Notes under the pieces: generated by a model | What the model saw: the letters and a program-made list of their open reading frames with translations, nothing else | Database searches by the model: none | Told to the model about the DNA's origin: nothing | NCBI GenBank assembly: GCA_021162505.1 | Contig: JAGGYO010000227.1 | Coordinates: 1 to 6,437 of the forward strand | Reading direction: 5' to 3' | Source of the DNA: a bacterium | Lineage (GTDB): Bacteria > AUK180 | Length of the DNA: 6,437 nt | In this document: one piece after another, positions 5,828 to 6,437 of the stretch | Position numbering within the stretch: position 1 is the first letter of the stretch | How the letters are laid out: every line of letters begins with the position of its first letter | Program-made: the position numbers and the translations under genes

Positions 5828-5901
5828 ATGATTATATGAAATGATATGCATTATGTCGAATGATTGTACGAAATGTATGTCACTTTAGAAAATGCTATAT
5901 T
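5810..5901. repeat. 10-bp inverted repeat enclosing the promoter-proximal direct repeats
   Basis: AATATAGCAT at 5810-5819 and its perfect complement ATGCTATATT at 5892-5901 enclose 72 bp that contain both direct repeats. The left arm lies between the -35 and -10 boxes of the minus-strand promoter. On the plus strand the right arm is followed by GTTTTTTTT. The long loop argues against a simple terminator. No flanking target duplication is evident, so I do not call it a mobile element. Confidence 0.5.
5822..5875 (-). repeat. Two imperfect 22-bp direct repeats overlapping and upstream of the -35 box (operator candidate)
   Basis: Copies lie at 5822-5843 and 5854-5875, 32 bp start to start, about three helical turns. 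They agree at 18 of 22 positions and all four differences are transitions. On the minus strand each reads CATTTC-RTA-YAAT-CATT followed by a variable end, so each also contains two CATTT/CATTC half-sites 13 bp apart. Copy one ends in the -35 TTGATA. The arrangement looks like a binding site for a regulator; no known operator is matched with certainty. Confidence 0.5.
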
Positions 5902-5924
5902 GTTTTTTTTATTATTTGGGTTAT

Positions 5925-6425
5925 CTAATAATTAATAGTTGATATATAAATCGAGAAAGCAATAACCGCGATAAGCCATATCCAACCGGCAATTGCCCAG
6001 GTTTGCTGTGATTCCGCAAATTTTTCAAAATTTTTCCATTTTCTTCGTTTCCATGCAATTCTATTACCGATATTACCATAATATATAGAAGCTATAAGAA
6101 TGGCTATTGTTATTATGGAATCCCAAATTCCAAATTTTGGATTAGCTTGGTATAACAGTCTACTCAGTGTTCGTAAGGCTATAACGATCAATGCTTCAAT
6201 CCACAAGCCGTTGCATAGTCCCCATATGGGTAAGAGGAAAAATGCCCCCCAGCTAAATTTCTTGAGATAATGTTCCTTGTCCTTGTTTATAATTTCATCT
6301 ACCTTGAAATGGGGCTTTTCTTCAAAATTATTATTTTCAACAGGATCAAGTAAAGCACCGCATGCGGGACAGACCTCTGCTCCGTCATCTTTGATCTTTG
6401 TTTTACAATATGGACAAATTCTCAT
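5925..6425 (-). CDS. Zinc-ribbon domain membrane protein (DUF2628-like)
   Basis: 166 residues. The N-terminus is a zinc ribbon with two CxxC knuckles: C4-C7 and C19-C22 (CPYC ... CPACG), which should bind one zinc in the cytoplasm. A charged linker (about 26-55) leads to a hydrophobic block FSWGAFFLLPIWGL (57-70) continuing to about 83, then helices at about 100-117 and 144-162. The W-x-AFF-LP-W pattern and the later GNRIAWKRRKW and QQTWAIAGW blocks resemble DUF2628-type small membrane proteins, from memory; their function is unknown. The ATG at 6425 has GGAGG at 6434-6430, a 4-nt gap. The promoter would lie beyond the window. The stop is TAG at 5927-5925 and no clear terminator hairpin follows on the minus strand, so read-through toward the YkvA gene is possible. 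Confidence 0.8.
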   Translation of the reverse strand: MRICPYCKTKIKDDGAEVCPACGALLDPVENNNFEEKPHFKVDEIINKDKEHYLKKFSWGAFFLLPIWGLCNGLWIEALIVIALRTLSRLLYQANPKFGIWDSIITIAILIASIYYGNIGNRIAWKRRKWKNFEKFAESQQTWAIAGWIWLIAVIAFSIYISTINY

Positions 6426-6437
6426 TTTCCCTCCAAT

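Noticed and set aside
5858..5871. A LexA-like box (CGAATGATTGTACG)
   Set aside because: It differs from the Gram-positive SOS consensus at one position in each half, and the second repeat copy diverges further; there is no DNA-repair gene next to it.
5810..5901. A miniature transposon (MITE)
   Set aside because: Ten-bp arms are present but no target-site duplication is seen, and one arm is inside a promoter spacer; without other genomic copies this cannot be supported.

Overview
The window is strongly AT-rich bacterial DNA. It has good Shine-Dalgarno sites and three sigma-70-type promoters, each with exactly 17 bp between a TTGAxx -35 and a perfect TATAAT -10. The content (a DUF6044/YkoS-type membrane protein, SpsE/SpsF/SpsG-like sugar enzymes, a YkvA/DUF1232 protein, a zinc-ribbon membrane protein) suggests a low-GC, probably anaerobic or Firmicutes-like bacterium. 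The phylum cannot be fixed from this sequence, and uncultured low-GC lineages fit equally well. There are no rRNA or tRNA genes, CRISPR arrays or recognisable insertion sequences.

Layout. (1) Positions 1-582 (+): the 3' end of a gene that starts before the window, a DUF6044-type surface-polysaccharide membrane protein. (2) 649-1236 (+): an unrecognised four-helix membrane protein with its own promoter and a very short 5' UTR. (3) 1330-5148 (+): a tight three-gene operon behind a weak hairpin and a promoter that abuts the first ATG. It encodes a fused CMP-sialic-acid-type synthetase/PseG-type nucleotide-sugar hydrolase, a NeuB/SpsE-type nonulosonate synthase, and a polysaccharide pyruvyl transferase. 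The last two starts overlap the preceding stops (11 nt and 1 nt). (4) 5149-5269: short convergent intergenic region. (5) 5270-5644 (-): YkvA/DUF1232 membrane protein. (6) 5645-5924: the most unusual non-coding stretch. It carries a minus-strand promoter overlapped by two imperfect direct repeats inside a 10-bp inverted repeat, then a strong Shine-Dalgarno site with no ATG/GTG at normal distance, followed by a 19-codon reading frame. (7) 5925-6425 (-): zinc-ribbon membrane protein.

How the operon should work (inference from families): the PseG-like half removes UDP from a UDP-linked 2,4-diacetamido sugar. NeuB condenses the free sugar with phosphoenolpyruvate to a nine-carbon acid of the legionaminic/pseudaminic/sialic type. 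The NeuA-like half then charges that acid with CMP. The fusion therefore joins the step before and the step after NeuB. The pyruvyl transferase would add a second PEP-derived acidic group to the same surface polymer. The dehydratase, aminotransferase and acetyltransferase expected upstream in the pathway are not in the window.

Points most worth a second look: an A10 run exactly at the domain junction of the fused gene, where a one-base slip in either direction gives an immediate stop and a stand-alone synthetase; the leaderless architecture of the operon promoter; and the repeat-promoter-leader arrangement upstream of the YkvA gene.
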